DNA of 45,486 bases from an uncultured Saprospiraceae bacterium. GTDB lineage: Bacteria > Bacteroidota > Bacteroidia > Chitinophagales > Saprospiraceae. Below the pieces are notes generated by a model. That model was not told the origin of the DNA, did no database searches, and worked only from the letters and a program-made list of their open reading frames with translations. Location: contig CALIIW010000060.1 in the NCBI GenBank assembly GCA_938018185.1, forward strand, positions 1-45,486. Direction: 5' to 3'. The first letter of the stretch is position 1; every line of letters begins with the position of its first letter. Below are positions 26,160 through 34,483 of the stretch, one piece after another. The position numbers were made by a program, and so were the translations under genes.

Positions 26160-26375
26160 AAATTTAAACTATTGAAAATCAACTTTTGATATTTGTGTAA
26201 TTTAAATTCTTTACCTCATTTCTAGCGATAATGTCCGGAAAAAAAGTAATCCTTCGAAAGCCATTTGTCATGATTTTTAAAAAAAATCACGCCAAATGAA
26301 TTCAGCTCATTTCTTGTGCCCAGTGTTTACACACTGGGCTACAATAATGTCACGCCTCTGGCGTTTTTTGCCTTA
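26160..26375. repeat. Dispersed intergenic repeat, copy C
   Basis: Homologous to 283-500 over its whole length. The hairpin is stronger here (GCCCAGTGT-TTAC-ACACTGGGC) and the end reads CGCC-TCT-GGCG followed by six T, like an intrinsic terminator on the plus strand. It lies downstream of the OmpA-like gene, in a 474-base gap (26080-26553) that is otherwise AT-rich. Confidence 0.7.
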
Positions 26376-26493
26376 CTTCTGAATACTCCTAAGTTGAAAC
26401 TGCTTCAACATTAAACTTACTTTAGTATTTTCGGTTTTCACTTTCTTTCAAACTTTATCTGCTTTACCTTTCAGCTTTAAATTTTAAAATAAA

Positions 26494-26531
26494 AAACCCC
26501 CTAATTCCAAAAAAATGGTACTAGGGGGTTT
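26494..26531 (-). terminator. Rho-independent terminator of the EGF-type lipoprotein gene
   Basis: On the minus strand AAACCCCCTA (26531-26522) pairs with TAGGGGGTTT (26503-26494) over ten bases, with a further CCA/TGG pair inside the loop, and is followed by TTTATTTT. It starts about 23 bases after the stop codon. Confidence 0.8.
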
Positions 26532-26553
26532 GCTTTGTAAGCTATAAAAAAAA

Positions 26554-27027
26554 TTACCTGCTCACAGAATATTGACAATCAAAGTTATTGCCCGGAGAAA
26601 CAACTGCGATTTTCATAGACATCGTTGTTTCATTGATGTAACTGATTGTTCCTGTAAAACTTGCTGGGCCAGCAGAGAAAGGAGTTATTTGAGCTTGATT
26701 TTCAGAGAGAAGTGTTGCTTCAATAATGATGTTATCGTACACATCTGGAGATTTTAAAATAAAAGTGTTGATATTTGCTGCAGTCTCCATACTCCAAGTT
26801 GGATCAGAACTCGATGAGCCAAGTGTACATGGTGAAGTTGAATTCCAAGTACCTAAAAATTTGGTTCTCATTTCAAGTTCGCAATTAGTGCCTTCGTACC
26901 AATCATCACAGATGCAATTTCCAGAATCTTCATCGCAGGTACCATTGCCACAATTTACATCCTTGCAAGGATCGTTACAAGCAAGAAAAAGCATGCTGGA
27001 AAAAAGAAATAAAGTCAAACGTTTCAT
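26554..27027 (-). CDS. Small lipoprotein with one EGF-like domain
   Basis: A 157-residue exported lipoprotein: signal peptide with lipobox FLAC (lipidated Cys17). Residues 21-51 form an EGF-like module with six cysteines (CKDVNCGNGTC, then CICDDWYEGTNC). Residues 53-157 are a beta-rich region starting KFLGTWN and containing ISYINETTMSMKIAV, like the lipocalin-type domain seen in Bacteroidota lipoproteins. A single disulfide pair is likely in that part. Ligand or role unknown. It is monocistronic, with its own terminator. Confidence 0.75.
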   Translation of the reverse strand: MKRLTLFLFSSMLFLACNDPCKDVNCGNGTCDEDSGNCICDDWYEGTNCELEMRTKFLGTWNSTSPCTLGSSSSDPTWSMETAANINTFILKSPDVYDNIIIEATLLSENQAQITPFSAGPASFTGTISYINETTMSMKIAVVSPGNNFDCQYSVSR

Positions 27028-27229
27028 GTTTATATTATTAAGATTATTAAGAAAACATAAATGTAGTTATTTTAGAAGGATGCAAGAATTTTTAGAAGGT
27101 AATTTTTATAATCTTAAAAAATCTAGCCATGTTTGTTAAGATATGGTATCCTTCGAAATAACAAGCTAGTAACCACTTGCAGGATTACATAAATAAGCCT
27201 TCTGTTTAATTAACAATTCATTTGCTTTA

Positions 27230-27262
27230 TTTGCACAATGATATATTTTAACAATAGTTTTG
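27230..27262 (+). promoter_or_regulatory. Promoter candidate for the ferritin-like gene
   Basis: TTTG at 27230-27233 and TAGTTTTG at 27255-27262 with a 21-base spacer fully match the Bacteroidota pattern. The expected start point leaves a leader of about 30 bases before the ATG at 27300. Confidence 0.5.
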
Positions 27263-27299
27263 TAAGGGATAATTGATTGTCAAATTTAATGCTTAAACA

Positions 27300-28049
27300 A
27301 TGAAGACGACAAAATTCTGGGTTCAACATTTTTATGAAAACGCCAAAATCCAAAGAGTAGATTGGTCAAATGCCCCTCAGCTAGAAACACAAGAAAAATT
27401 AAACATTCTTTCTTCCTTACAAGCTTGGCAACTAGGCGAAACCTCTGATGGGAAAAATTTATTGAATGCTGCTACCAAATATGCAACAAGAATTAATGAT
27501 CCTGAATATTTAGAGGCTGTGAAGCTGTTTATAAAAGAAGAACAAAAGCATGGAGAAAATTTAGGCAGGTACCTAGACCTGATTGGGGCCGAGCGTATCA
27601 ATTCAGATTGGGGAGATTCCTTGTTTAGAAAAGTCAGGTACTTTAATACCTCGATGGAACTGTGGACCTTGGCTGTGATTACTGTTGAGTCTACAGCTCA
27701 AGTATTTTATCAATCTTTGAAAGAGGCAACAGCTTGTAGTTTGCTAAAACAGATCTGTACAGATATCTTAATTGATGAAGCTTATCACATTGATTTTCAA
27801 AATGAACGCCTGCAAATTTTAAACCAAGGACAAACAAAAATCATGAAAGAATGCAGGGCGATTTTATATTCCATATTCTATTTCTTTACCATAAATGTCG
27901 TTTGGTTTGCGCATAAGAAAGTGTTTAAAGCAAGCGGGCTTACATGGAAGCACTATATGAAAAAGATGAAGCACAAGTATCTTAAAATATTTGTAGATTG
28001 TCAGGAGACGATTAGTTCAAAATTAATATTGTCTCAAAATCTAATATGA
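27300..28049 (+). CDS. Ferritin-like di-iron protein
   Basis: A 249-residue protein with a four-helix ferritin-like core. Probable iron ligands in order are Glu47 (WQLGE), Glu81-x-x-His84 (EEQKHG), Glu130 (TVESTAQ) and Glu160-x-x-His163 (IDEAYH), the classic E...ExxH...E...ExxH di-iron pattern. After the core, a hydrophobic helix near 190-205 (LYSIFYFFTINVVWFAH) and a basic tail (KKMKHKYLK) suggest membrane contact. It could be an oxygenase, desaturase-like enzyme or iron-handling protein; substrate unknown. It stands alone with a good promoter candidate upstream. Confidence 0.78.
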   Translation: MKTTKFWVQHFYENAKIQRVDWSNAPQLETQEKLNILSSLQAWQLGETSDGKNLLNAATKYATRINDPEYLEAVKLFIKEEQKHGENLGRYLDLIGAERINSDWGDSLFRKVRYFNTSMELWTLAVITVESTAQVFYQSLKEATACSLLKQICTDILIDEAYHIDFQNERLQILNQGQTKIMKECRAILYSIFYFFTINVVWFAHKKVFKASGLTWKHYMKKMKHKYLKIFVDCQETISSKLILSQNLI

Positions 28050-28082
28050 TTGATTTTGCTTTTGCGAAATAATATGTTTAGC

Positions 28083-28169
28083 ACAAATCGAAGATTTGTC
28101 GAAGTTAGGCACTAGAGGCACTAGATCGAAGATCTAGCGCTAGTTCTCGGGAGGACCTCAGAGAGGTCC
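28083..28169. repeat. Cluster of three small perfect hairpins
   Basis: ACAAATC-GAA-GATTTGT (28083-28099), CTAGATC-GAA-GATCTAG (28121-28137) and GGACCTC-AGA-GAGGTCC (28153-28169), each a 7-bp stem with a 3-base loop, at 38-base then 32-base start spacing. They lie between the ferritin-like and redoxin genes, in a 221-base gap. Similar hairpins occur at 34398-34434. Confidence 0.7.
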
Positions 28170-28270
28170 AAGTAGGTTAGAAGCTTTCATAAGATGGAAG
28201 AATAGGTATAGGCTAAATTCTCATTGCTTATACTTATCTTGCCATAATTAAGGAGAAAGAAAAAACAACT

Positions 28271-28870
28271 ATGAAATTTATTTTATCATTTATATTCCTA
28301 TTAAATTTTCAAATGGCAGATGCCCAGGACCCAAGATTTGATGTTTGTCCTCTAAAAGTTGGAGAAGAAGTACCTGATGCTATGCTGAAAGACAAAGATG
28401 GAGTCGACATAAGTTTAAGTACTTTGATAGGCGAGGAACCTTCTGTGCTTATTTTTTATAGAGGAGCATGGTGTGGTTATTGTGTCAAGCATTTAGCGGA
28501 ATTGCACAATGCTACCCAAGAATTGAAAGAATTGGGATATCAAATTTTTGGTGTAACCATAGATCAAGCTTCAAAATTGAATATTACGAATGAAAAAGCG
28601 GAATCTTTAATACCTGTTTATTCTGATGCTTCTTCTGAAGCTATAAAAGCCTTTGGGCTTGATTGGAAGGTAGGGGATGAAACATTTGAAAAGTACAAAC
28701 AGGAATATAAGCTGGATCTTGAAGAATGGTCCGGTGAGGCACATCATAAGCTTCCAGTCCCTGCCGTCTATGTTGTTAAAGAAGGCAAAGTTTTATTTCA
28801 ATATGTCAATCCTGATCACAGCAAAAGATTGAAAGTAGAAACATTATTAGCCATATTAAAAACATTATAA
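28271..28870 (+). CDS. Exported AhpC/TSA-type redoxin
   Basis: A 199-residue protein with a signal peptide (about 1-18) and a thioredoxin/peroxiredoxin fold. The active site is RGAWCGYC, Cys68 and Cys71, in a CxxC arrangement after a FYRG strand; this is the peroxiredoxin-like subgroup rather than a classical 2-Cys Prx with PxxxTxxC. Downstream GVTIDQASKLN, PVYSDAS and VPAVYVVKEGKVLFQYVNPDHSKRL match the fold. It likely acts as a periplasmic thiol oxidoreductase or peroxidase. The S4 gene begins 4 bases after its stop. Confidence 0.85.
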   Translation: MKFILSFIFLLNFQMADAQDPRFDVCPLKVGEEVPDAMLKDKDGVDISLSTLIGEEPSVLIFYRGAWCGYCVKHLAELHNATQELKELGYQIFGVTIDQASKLNITNEKAESLIPVYSDASSEAIKAFGLDWKVGDETFEKYKQEYKLDLEEWSGEAHHKLPVPAVYVVKEGKVLFQYVNPDHSKRLKVETLLAILKTL

Positions 28871-28874
28871 ACCA

Positions 28875-29093
28875 ATGCAAAAAGACAGTTTCACTTTGAA
28901 AGAAGGTGAGGAGTATATCGAGTTGATGAAATTGCTTAAAATAAAACGGATTGCTCAAACGGGAGGACATGCAAAAATTATAATTGAAGATGGCGGGGTG
29001 TCTGTCAATGGAGAACAAGAATTTCGAAAGCGAAAGAAATTACGCAAAGGAGACCTTGTTGAAATGGATGAGATTCAGATTGTGATTGAATGA
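28875..29093 (+). CDS. S4-domain RNA-binding protein (YbcJ-like)
   Basis: A 72-residue protein that is almost entirely an S4 domain: IELMKLLKIKRIAQTGGHAKIIIEDGGVSVNGEQEFRKRKKLRKGDLVEM. The family binds structured RNA, often rRNA; this short form is like E. coli YbcJ. It follows the redoxin gene with 4 bases between and is probably co-transcribed with it. Confidence 0.88.
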   Translation: MQKDSFTLKEGEEYIELMKLLKIKRIAQTGGHAKIIIEDGGVSVNGEQEFRKRKKLRKGDLVEMDEIQIVIE

Positions 29094-29133
29094 GAGAAGA
29101 GAGAAATGTAAAATGTAAAAGTGCATTGAAGAA

Positions 29134-29496
29134 ATGGAGAGGCTACTGGTCATCAAGGATGTGATAAATCGCGTCTCTACTTTAGGTGCCGGACCTACCA
29201 CGCAAACTTACGAGATCAAAACAGACTTTGATTTTGATGAAAACATAAAATTTCTTGATTCTTTTGCAAATGGGGGAATAGTATTTGAAGACCCCATATT
29301 ATCCGTTTTTGAGAAAGGTGATGCCATTGAAGTTGATTTAGAAGATGATGTCTTAGACTGGTATCCAAAAGCTGAAACACAGTTTGGTAACTCGGGCTGG
29401 CTAAAGCGGCACATCTTTAGAAGGAAAAATGCCAATTTTATTTCCTCCAATAGAAAGACAATTTTGGTAATAAGCTGTCACGTTTTAAGCAATTGA
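29134..29496 (+). CDS. Hypothetical protein
   Basis: A 120-residue protein that I do not recognise. The middle is acidic (DFDFDENIKF, IEVDLEDDVLDWYP) and the C-terminus is basic with a short hydrophobic end (RKTILVISCHVLS). No signal peptide. The start was chosen as the first ATG after the S4 gene, 41 bases downstream. It has plausible amino acid composition but the last 25 residues look less protein-like, so the gene could be decayed at its 3' end. Confidence 0.45.
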   Translation: MERLLVIKDVINRVSTLGAGPTTQTYEIKTDFDFDENIKFLDSFANGGIVFEDPILSVFEKGDAIEVDLEDDVLDWYPKAETQFGNSGWLKRHIFRRKNANFISSNRKTILVISCHVLSN

Positions 29497-29548
29497 TATT
29501 CAACAAATAGCTATCTTGTAGTGTAACTTAAGACATATCACCAAAAAT

Positions 29549-32500
29549 TTGAGTATGAATACCTACAAGCTACTAATAACAGGTCTTTCGATATTAATAA
29601 GTAGTCTCCTAGCAACTGCCCAGTATCAAGAACAAACCTTTGAAAATAACGACAGCTTCCAGGTTCCAGGCTTTGGCCCTGCCGCTCCCTATCCATCTAT
29701 CACTTCTGTCACAGGAATGCCGACAAATTTGGCGTACATCCGCGTGACGCTTAATAATTTAAGCCATCCCTGGAGTTTTACCCAATTTGATATATTGCTT
29801 GAAGCTCCAAATGGAGAAAGGGTAGTTTTGATTTCTGATGCCGATCCAGATCCGGATCTTACAGGAGATAATCTAACATTCAATATAGATGCGGATGCTA
29901 TTGTTCATTTTGTAGAAGATGAATTCATTCAATATCATCCTTATTGTCTGCCTACAAATAACGGTGCAGAAGATGACTTTCTAACAATTGGAATAATTAA
30001 CCAAGAAAATCCAAGTTTTGCTAATTTGCAAAATATCAATCCAAACGGTGCTTGGAAATTATATCTATTAGATGATAATGATGATTTCTTCAGTAGTGGG
30101 AATTTGGTTGGTTGGTCCCTCACACTAGGAGCTAGCACGACTACAGTTTGCGAAAGACCCGTAGGACTTCCAACTGTGGATATGGTAAATCGGAATACAA
30201 GTCGTGTATCATGGGCGGACAATACTTCTACCAATTGGGATATCTTATACTTGAAGGAAGATACCATTCCTGATTATTCATTTATCCCATCTATTGAAAA
30301 TGTAAATGGACAATCTGTAAACTTGACAGGCTTAGATTACGATACAGAGTATGCCGTATATTTGAGAGCCGATTGTAATGGGGATAATAGCAATCCTTCT
30401 CGATGGAATGGTCCAATAGTTTTCACTACGGAATCAGGGATATGCGCTTATGCAGAAGATATCTCACTTTGTTCAAATCAATTATTTACGCCTAATATTT
30501 ATAATGGAGGCTTTTATGATCCCTGTGATAATGGAAATGGAAACACTGTTCCACAATTAATGTATAATTTTACACCACCAAATTCTGGTGATTATTATTT
30601 TGTCAGAACGTCAGACAATTTCAATAATGAAATTAATAGCCTTTCAATTAAATCTCAAAGTGTCATTGATTATTGTGATTCACTAGCGTGGAATTGTTTG
30701 GCTGAAAACTTTACAGAAAATATTCTTTTGGAAAATTTAGATCAGAATTTAACATACAAAATTTTAGTTCATAGTTATAATTATTTTGATTTTCAGATTA
30801 GTGAATGCCCACAAACAGTTGACATAAAGTTAGAGGATTTTACAGAACATTCCTTTGATGTAGATTTTTATCTTACTACGGATGATGAGGTTCCAATAGA
30901 AGGAGAGATAGATATCTATTATCAACTTGCAAATGGGGCGGAACCTGAAAATGATGTTGATCCTCAAAATACTGATAACATAACTGGTGGGCTAATAAGT
31001 ACCCTTCCATTGGATTTGATTGATGATACAGCTTATGATTTGTATGTTCGTCAAGTCTGCGCGAATGGAGTAACTTGTTGGCAAGGGCCATTTGGTTTTA
31101 GGACTTCAAAACATTGTGGTGATATTAATGGGCAGGATGCTTTAACAATAAAAACGACTGCAACGACTGCATGGATTCAGTCGAATGATACCTCTTTGGA
31201 ATTAAATCAGTCTTCTATTATAATAAGAGATTCCTTTTTTGAACAGCCGAGTTACGAAGAAAATACAATGGATTACCCAGTTGGAGCGAATTTATTTGTC
31301 TATGATCTTAAAGCCAATACGGATTATACTTTTTACATAAAATTGTCCTGCAATGGACCTTCATTTTCCTCACAATATTGGCAAGGACCTTTTAGTTTGG
31401 CTACCAATGGAGAATGCTTTGTGGAGGTTAAAAATCTATTTTGTGGTCAGTGTTATGTAAATGAATTGGGTCCGCATGAAGATGAAAATATTCCTTTTCA
31501 TAATGTTGGACGAAACGATTTATTTCCTGGCAATAATCCGGACAATTGTCAGAATTTAAATTATGACCCTCAACTTGAACAAATTTACAGCTATCACGCC
31601 TTAGAAGATGGTACGATTTCTTTTTCAAGAGGACAAAAAAAGACTTGTTCTGGTTCCAAATTTCTTGTACAATATTATTATAAATCGGCCAACCTTCCAT
31701 GTGATCTTAACGATTGGAATTACCTAGGATGTTGGACCCATGAGGGGAATGATATTTTTGACGACATTAGTTTTGATGTACAAAAAGATTCTTCTTATTA
31801 CATTATGTTTGACTATGGTGGTCAACTTTGTGCAGGCGCATGGCAGGGACCTAGTACTTGGGTGAATGTAACAGGAAGCAATTGTCAAAATCCTTGCACC
31901 CCAGTAGAAAATCTTACAGCAACTGAAACGGGAGATGGTTATCTTAATATCGAGTGGGATGAAACTGTTGGTGCACTTGGCTATGATGTCGTTTTAAGTT
32001 CTGCGCATGCAGGATTAAGCTCACTTTTGCAATGTAGCTCAGATGCTAGCATTAATGTTGCCGCCATTCATCCCAGTACATCAATACGCTATAATGTTGA
32101 TAGTCTTTTAGCCAGTATTTTACCAACAACTTCTTTGAGTATATATGTCAGAAGTAGGTGTGCCATAGATAATTATAGCACTTGGCGAGAAGTATCTGTT
32201 ACACCTTTAGTTGCATTTAGTTCAGAATATAATAATGGTAATACGCTAAATTATTGTTCTCCCATGTATGATCGAACAACACTTTCTCCAGCAAATGATA
32301 TACCATATGACCTGTTAGAGTTTACAGTTGATAAATCAGGAACTTTTTATTTTAGCGCAGGTTCTTGGAACGACCAAGGAACTTATGCAGGTGTTTATGA
32401 AAATAGTTTTGATCCTAGCAACCCGGAACAGAACTTAATTTTTGAAACTGAAAATACAGAATTGGCTTCATTGAAATTTTCAATTGATTTAACGGCAGGG

Positions 32501-34309
32501 ATTCCATATATATTTATAGCTACTCATCGGGTGACGGTACCTAATAAAAAATTATATGTATTAGATGTCATCGGACCGGCTCCTTTAAGTGCTGATAAGT
32601 TCACATATCGGGGAACACATGAAGGGCCTCAAGGAACAATTCCTAGCACTTCTGGACAGTATTATCAATCGAATAAAGTTTGTCGAGATGATGCAGGATG
32701 GCTTCATTATTACTATAGTGATCCAACAGACCCGACAGCCGAGGATTTAATTTTATTATCAATTGAAGATTACCTAAAGGATCCAAATCCGTCATTTATT
32801 TTTCCAGATAACATTGCCTACGCAGGCGGAAAATTTGGAACCAGTTTAATCACCAATCCACCTGCCGATTATGTATCCAATCCAGATGGATGGTGGACCA
32901 TGAATCGATTTTGGGATTTAGATCTCATTCCAAATTTTCAACCGGAGATTCCAGTTGGAATTCGTTTTTACTATACAGAAAATGATTTATATTCCTTAAA
33001 GAGTTCTACAGGAAATTTTGATTTGGAACATGAAGATTTAAATTTTTATAAAATAAATGATACCAATGAAGTTTATAACATTGATCCTTCAAAAGGACAT
33101 GCGGGTGTTCAGTTGGCACCCAATTGTGCAGATGACGGAATTTGGGAATATTTTAATGCGCCATATGCTGATACAATATTGTGGAGATTCGATAGCATCC
33201 CATCTGGATATTATGCGGAAATGAAAGTTCATTCTTTCAGTGGTGGTGGAGGCGGAGCAGGTTCTTTTGCTCCACAGATAGATTCCGATATGGATGGATT
33301 TGCCGATGCTATTGATTGTGATCCAAACAACCCTTTGGTTAATCCAGCAGCACAAGAAATTCCTTATGATGGAATAGATAATGATTGCAATCCAAATACC
33401 TTTGATGATGATTTTGATATGGATGGATATGGGGTAGCCGAAGATTGCGATGATGGAAATGCGAACATAAGTCCAGGACTTCCAGAAATTCCTTATGATG
33501 GCCTTGACAATGATTGTGATCCGAATACCTGGGACGATGATGTCGATATGGATGGTTTTCTAGTTGCCGACGACTGTGATGATGCAAATGCAAATGTTAA
33601 TCCTAACATGGAAGAAGTAGTTTATGATGGTCTAGACAATGATTGTGATCCAGAAACATTGGATGATGATCTAGATAGGGATGGTTTTAATCTTGCCGAA
33701 GACTGCGATGATGAAAACGCAAATGTTAATCCTAATATGGAAGAAGTGGTTTATGATGGTCTAGACAATGATTGTGATCCAGAGACATTGGACGATGATC
33801 TAGATATGGACGGTTTTGATCTTGCCGAAGATTGTGATGATGAAGACGCTTCAATCAATCCTGATGTAGAAGAACTAGCCTATGATGGAATCGACAATGA
33901 TTGTGATCCATTAACTTTGGATGATGACCTAGATCAGGATGGTTTTGACCTAGTAGATGACTGTGATGATACAAACGAAGGCATCAATCCAGATGCAGAA
34001 GAAATTCCAAATAATGGCATTGATGAAGATTGTAAAGATGGAGATTTGATGACTTCCTTATGGGGATTTTCAGAGCACCTAATAAAGCTTCATCCTAATC
34101 CAACTACTAGCTTATTGGTGATAGAAGAAAAAGGATTGAGCGATGCTGCTATTGTTTTGTTTGATGCAATGGGCAAAATATTGCTAGAGCGCAATTTGTC
34201 AAAAAAGATAGAAATTGATATGAGAAATTTTGCCAACGGTGTTTACTTTGTGAGGGTGAAAGCAGAAGAAGGGGAGATGGTTCAAAAGGTTGTGAAGGTT
34301 TCTGAGTAA
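29549..34309 (+). CDS. T9SS cargo with P-domain, fibronectin III-like domains and six calcium-type repeats
   Basis: A 1586-residue exported protein. A signal peptide (about 1-24) precedes a proprotein-convertase P-domain-like beta-sandwich at about 40-195 (VRVTLNNLSHPWSFTQ-like, GAWKLYLLDDN, GWSLTL). Several fibronectin type III-like domains follow (about 205-295, 430-520 and 790-880; RVSWADNTS, LTGLDYDTEYAVYLRADC). Residues 1245-1500 are six 43-residue Asp-rich repeats of the MopE/thrombospondin-type-3-like kind (DxDMDGFxxAxDCDDxN, YDGIDNDCDP), expected to bind calcium. The last 75 residues form a type A sorting domain (LHPNPTTSLLVIEE...GVYFVRVKAEEG...KVVKVSE). It is probably cell-surface or secreted; no protease residues were identified. 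Confidence 0.9.
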   Translation: MSMNTYKLLITGLSILISSLLATAQYQEQTFENNDSFQVPGFGPAAPYPSITSVTGMPTNLAYIRVTLNNLSHPWSFTQFDILLEAPNGERVVLISDADPDPDLTGDNLTFNIDADAIVHFVEDEFIQYHPYCLPTNNGAEDDFLTIGIINQENPSFANLQNINPNGAWKLYLLDDNDDFFSSGNLVGWSLTLGASTTTVCERPVGLPTVDMVNRNTSRVSWADNTSTNWDILYLKEDTIPDYSFIPSIENVNGQSVNLTGLDYDTEYAVYLRADCNGDNSNPSRWNGPIVFTTESGICAYAEDISLCSNQLFTPNIYNGGFYDPCDNGNGNTVPQLMYNFTPPNSGDYYFVRTSDNFNNEINSLSIKSQSVIDYCDSLAWNCLAENFTENILLENLDQNLTYKILVHSYNYFDFQISECPQTVDIKLEDFTEHSFDVDFYLTTDDEVPIEGEIDIYYQLANGAEPENDVDPQNTDNITGGLISTLPLDLIDDTAYDLYVRQVCANGVTCWQGPFGFRTSKHCGDINGQDALTIKTTATTAWIQSNDTSLELNQSSIIIRDSFFEQPSYEENTMDYPVGANLFVYDLKANTDYTFYIKLSCNGPSFSSQYWQGPFSLATNGECFVEVKNLFCGQCYVNELGPHEDENIPFHNVGRNDLFPGNNPDNCQNLNYDPQLEQIYSYHALEDGTISFSRGQKKTCSGSKFLVQYYYKSANLPCDLNDWNYLGCWTHEGNDIFDDISFDVQKDSSYYIMFDYGGQLCAGAWQGPSTWVNVTGSNCQNPCTPVENLTATETGDGYLNIEWDETVGALGYDVVLSSAHAGLSSLLQCSSDASINVAAIHPSTSIRYNVDSLLASILPTTSLSIYVRSRCAIDNYSTWREVSVTPLVAFSSEYNNGNTLNYCSPMYDRTTLSPANDIPYDLLEFTVDKSGTFYFSAGSWNDQGTYAGVYENSFDPSNPEQNLIFETENTELASLKFSIDLTAGIPYIFIATHRVTVPNKKLYVLDVIGPAPLSADKFTYRGTHEGPQGTIPSTSGQYYQSNKVCRDDAGWLHYYYSDPTDPTAEDLILLSIEDYLKDPNPSFIFPDNIAYAGGKFGTSLITNPPADYVSNPDGWWTMNRFWDLDLIPNFQPEIPVGIRFYYTENDLYSLKSSTGNFDLEHEDLNFYKINDTNEVYNIDPSKGHAGVQLAPNCADDGIWEYFNAPYADTILWRFDSIPSGYYAEMKVHSFSGGGGGAGSFAPQIDSDMDGFADAIDCDPNNPLVNPAAQEIPYDGIDNDCNPNTFDDDFDMDGYGVAEDCDDGNANISPGLPEIPYDGLDNDCDPNTWDDDVDMDGFLVADDCDDANANVNPNMEEVVYDGLDNDCDPETLDDDLDRDGFNLAEDCDDENANVNPNMEEVVYDGLDNDCDPETLDDDLDMDGFDLAEDCDDEDASINPDVEELAYDGIDNDCDPLTLDDDLDQDGFDLVDDCDDTNEGINPDAEEIPNNGIDEDCKDGDLMTSLWGFSEHLIKLHPNPTTSLLVIEEKGLSDAAIVLFDAMGKILLERNLSKKIEIDMRNFANGVYFVRVKAEEGEMVQKVVKVSE
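33281..34050 (+). repeat. Six 129-bp coding repeats (calcium-binding type)
   Basis: Units start at 33281, 33410, 33539, 33668, 33797 and 33926. The third and fourth are nearly identical at the DNA level through the Asn-Pro-Asn-Met-Glu-Glu part, differing mostly at third codon positions, suggesting recent duplication. The last unit is diverged and ends in EDCKDGD. Confidence 0.9.
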
Positions 34310-34397
34310 GTTCAACCTATTTTTTGCCTTAGCAAAAATGAAAAGTCCTGCGGGTTTTCAAGCGAGGGACTCCGACAAGGACCACTAATATTCATGC

Positions 34398-34434
34398 GAA
34401 GTCTGGAGACTTCTTTGCGCGGCTGAAGCCGCGC
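34398..34434. repeat. Two small hairpins downstream of the T9SS cargo gene
   Basis: GAAGTC-TGGA-GACTTC (34398-34413) and GCGCGGC-TGAA-GCCGCGC (34417-34434) lie 88 bases past the stop codon, between convergent genes. They resemble the cluster at 28083-28169 in size and in their tiny GA-rich loops. They may help end transcription or may be mobile REP-like units. Confidence 0.6.
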
Positions 34435-34483
34435 CGGGAAAACCTTTTCGATCAACTAACAACCAACAACTATCAACTAATCT

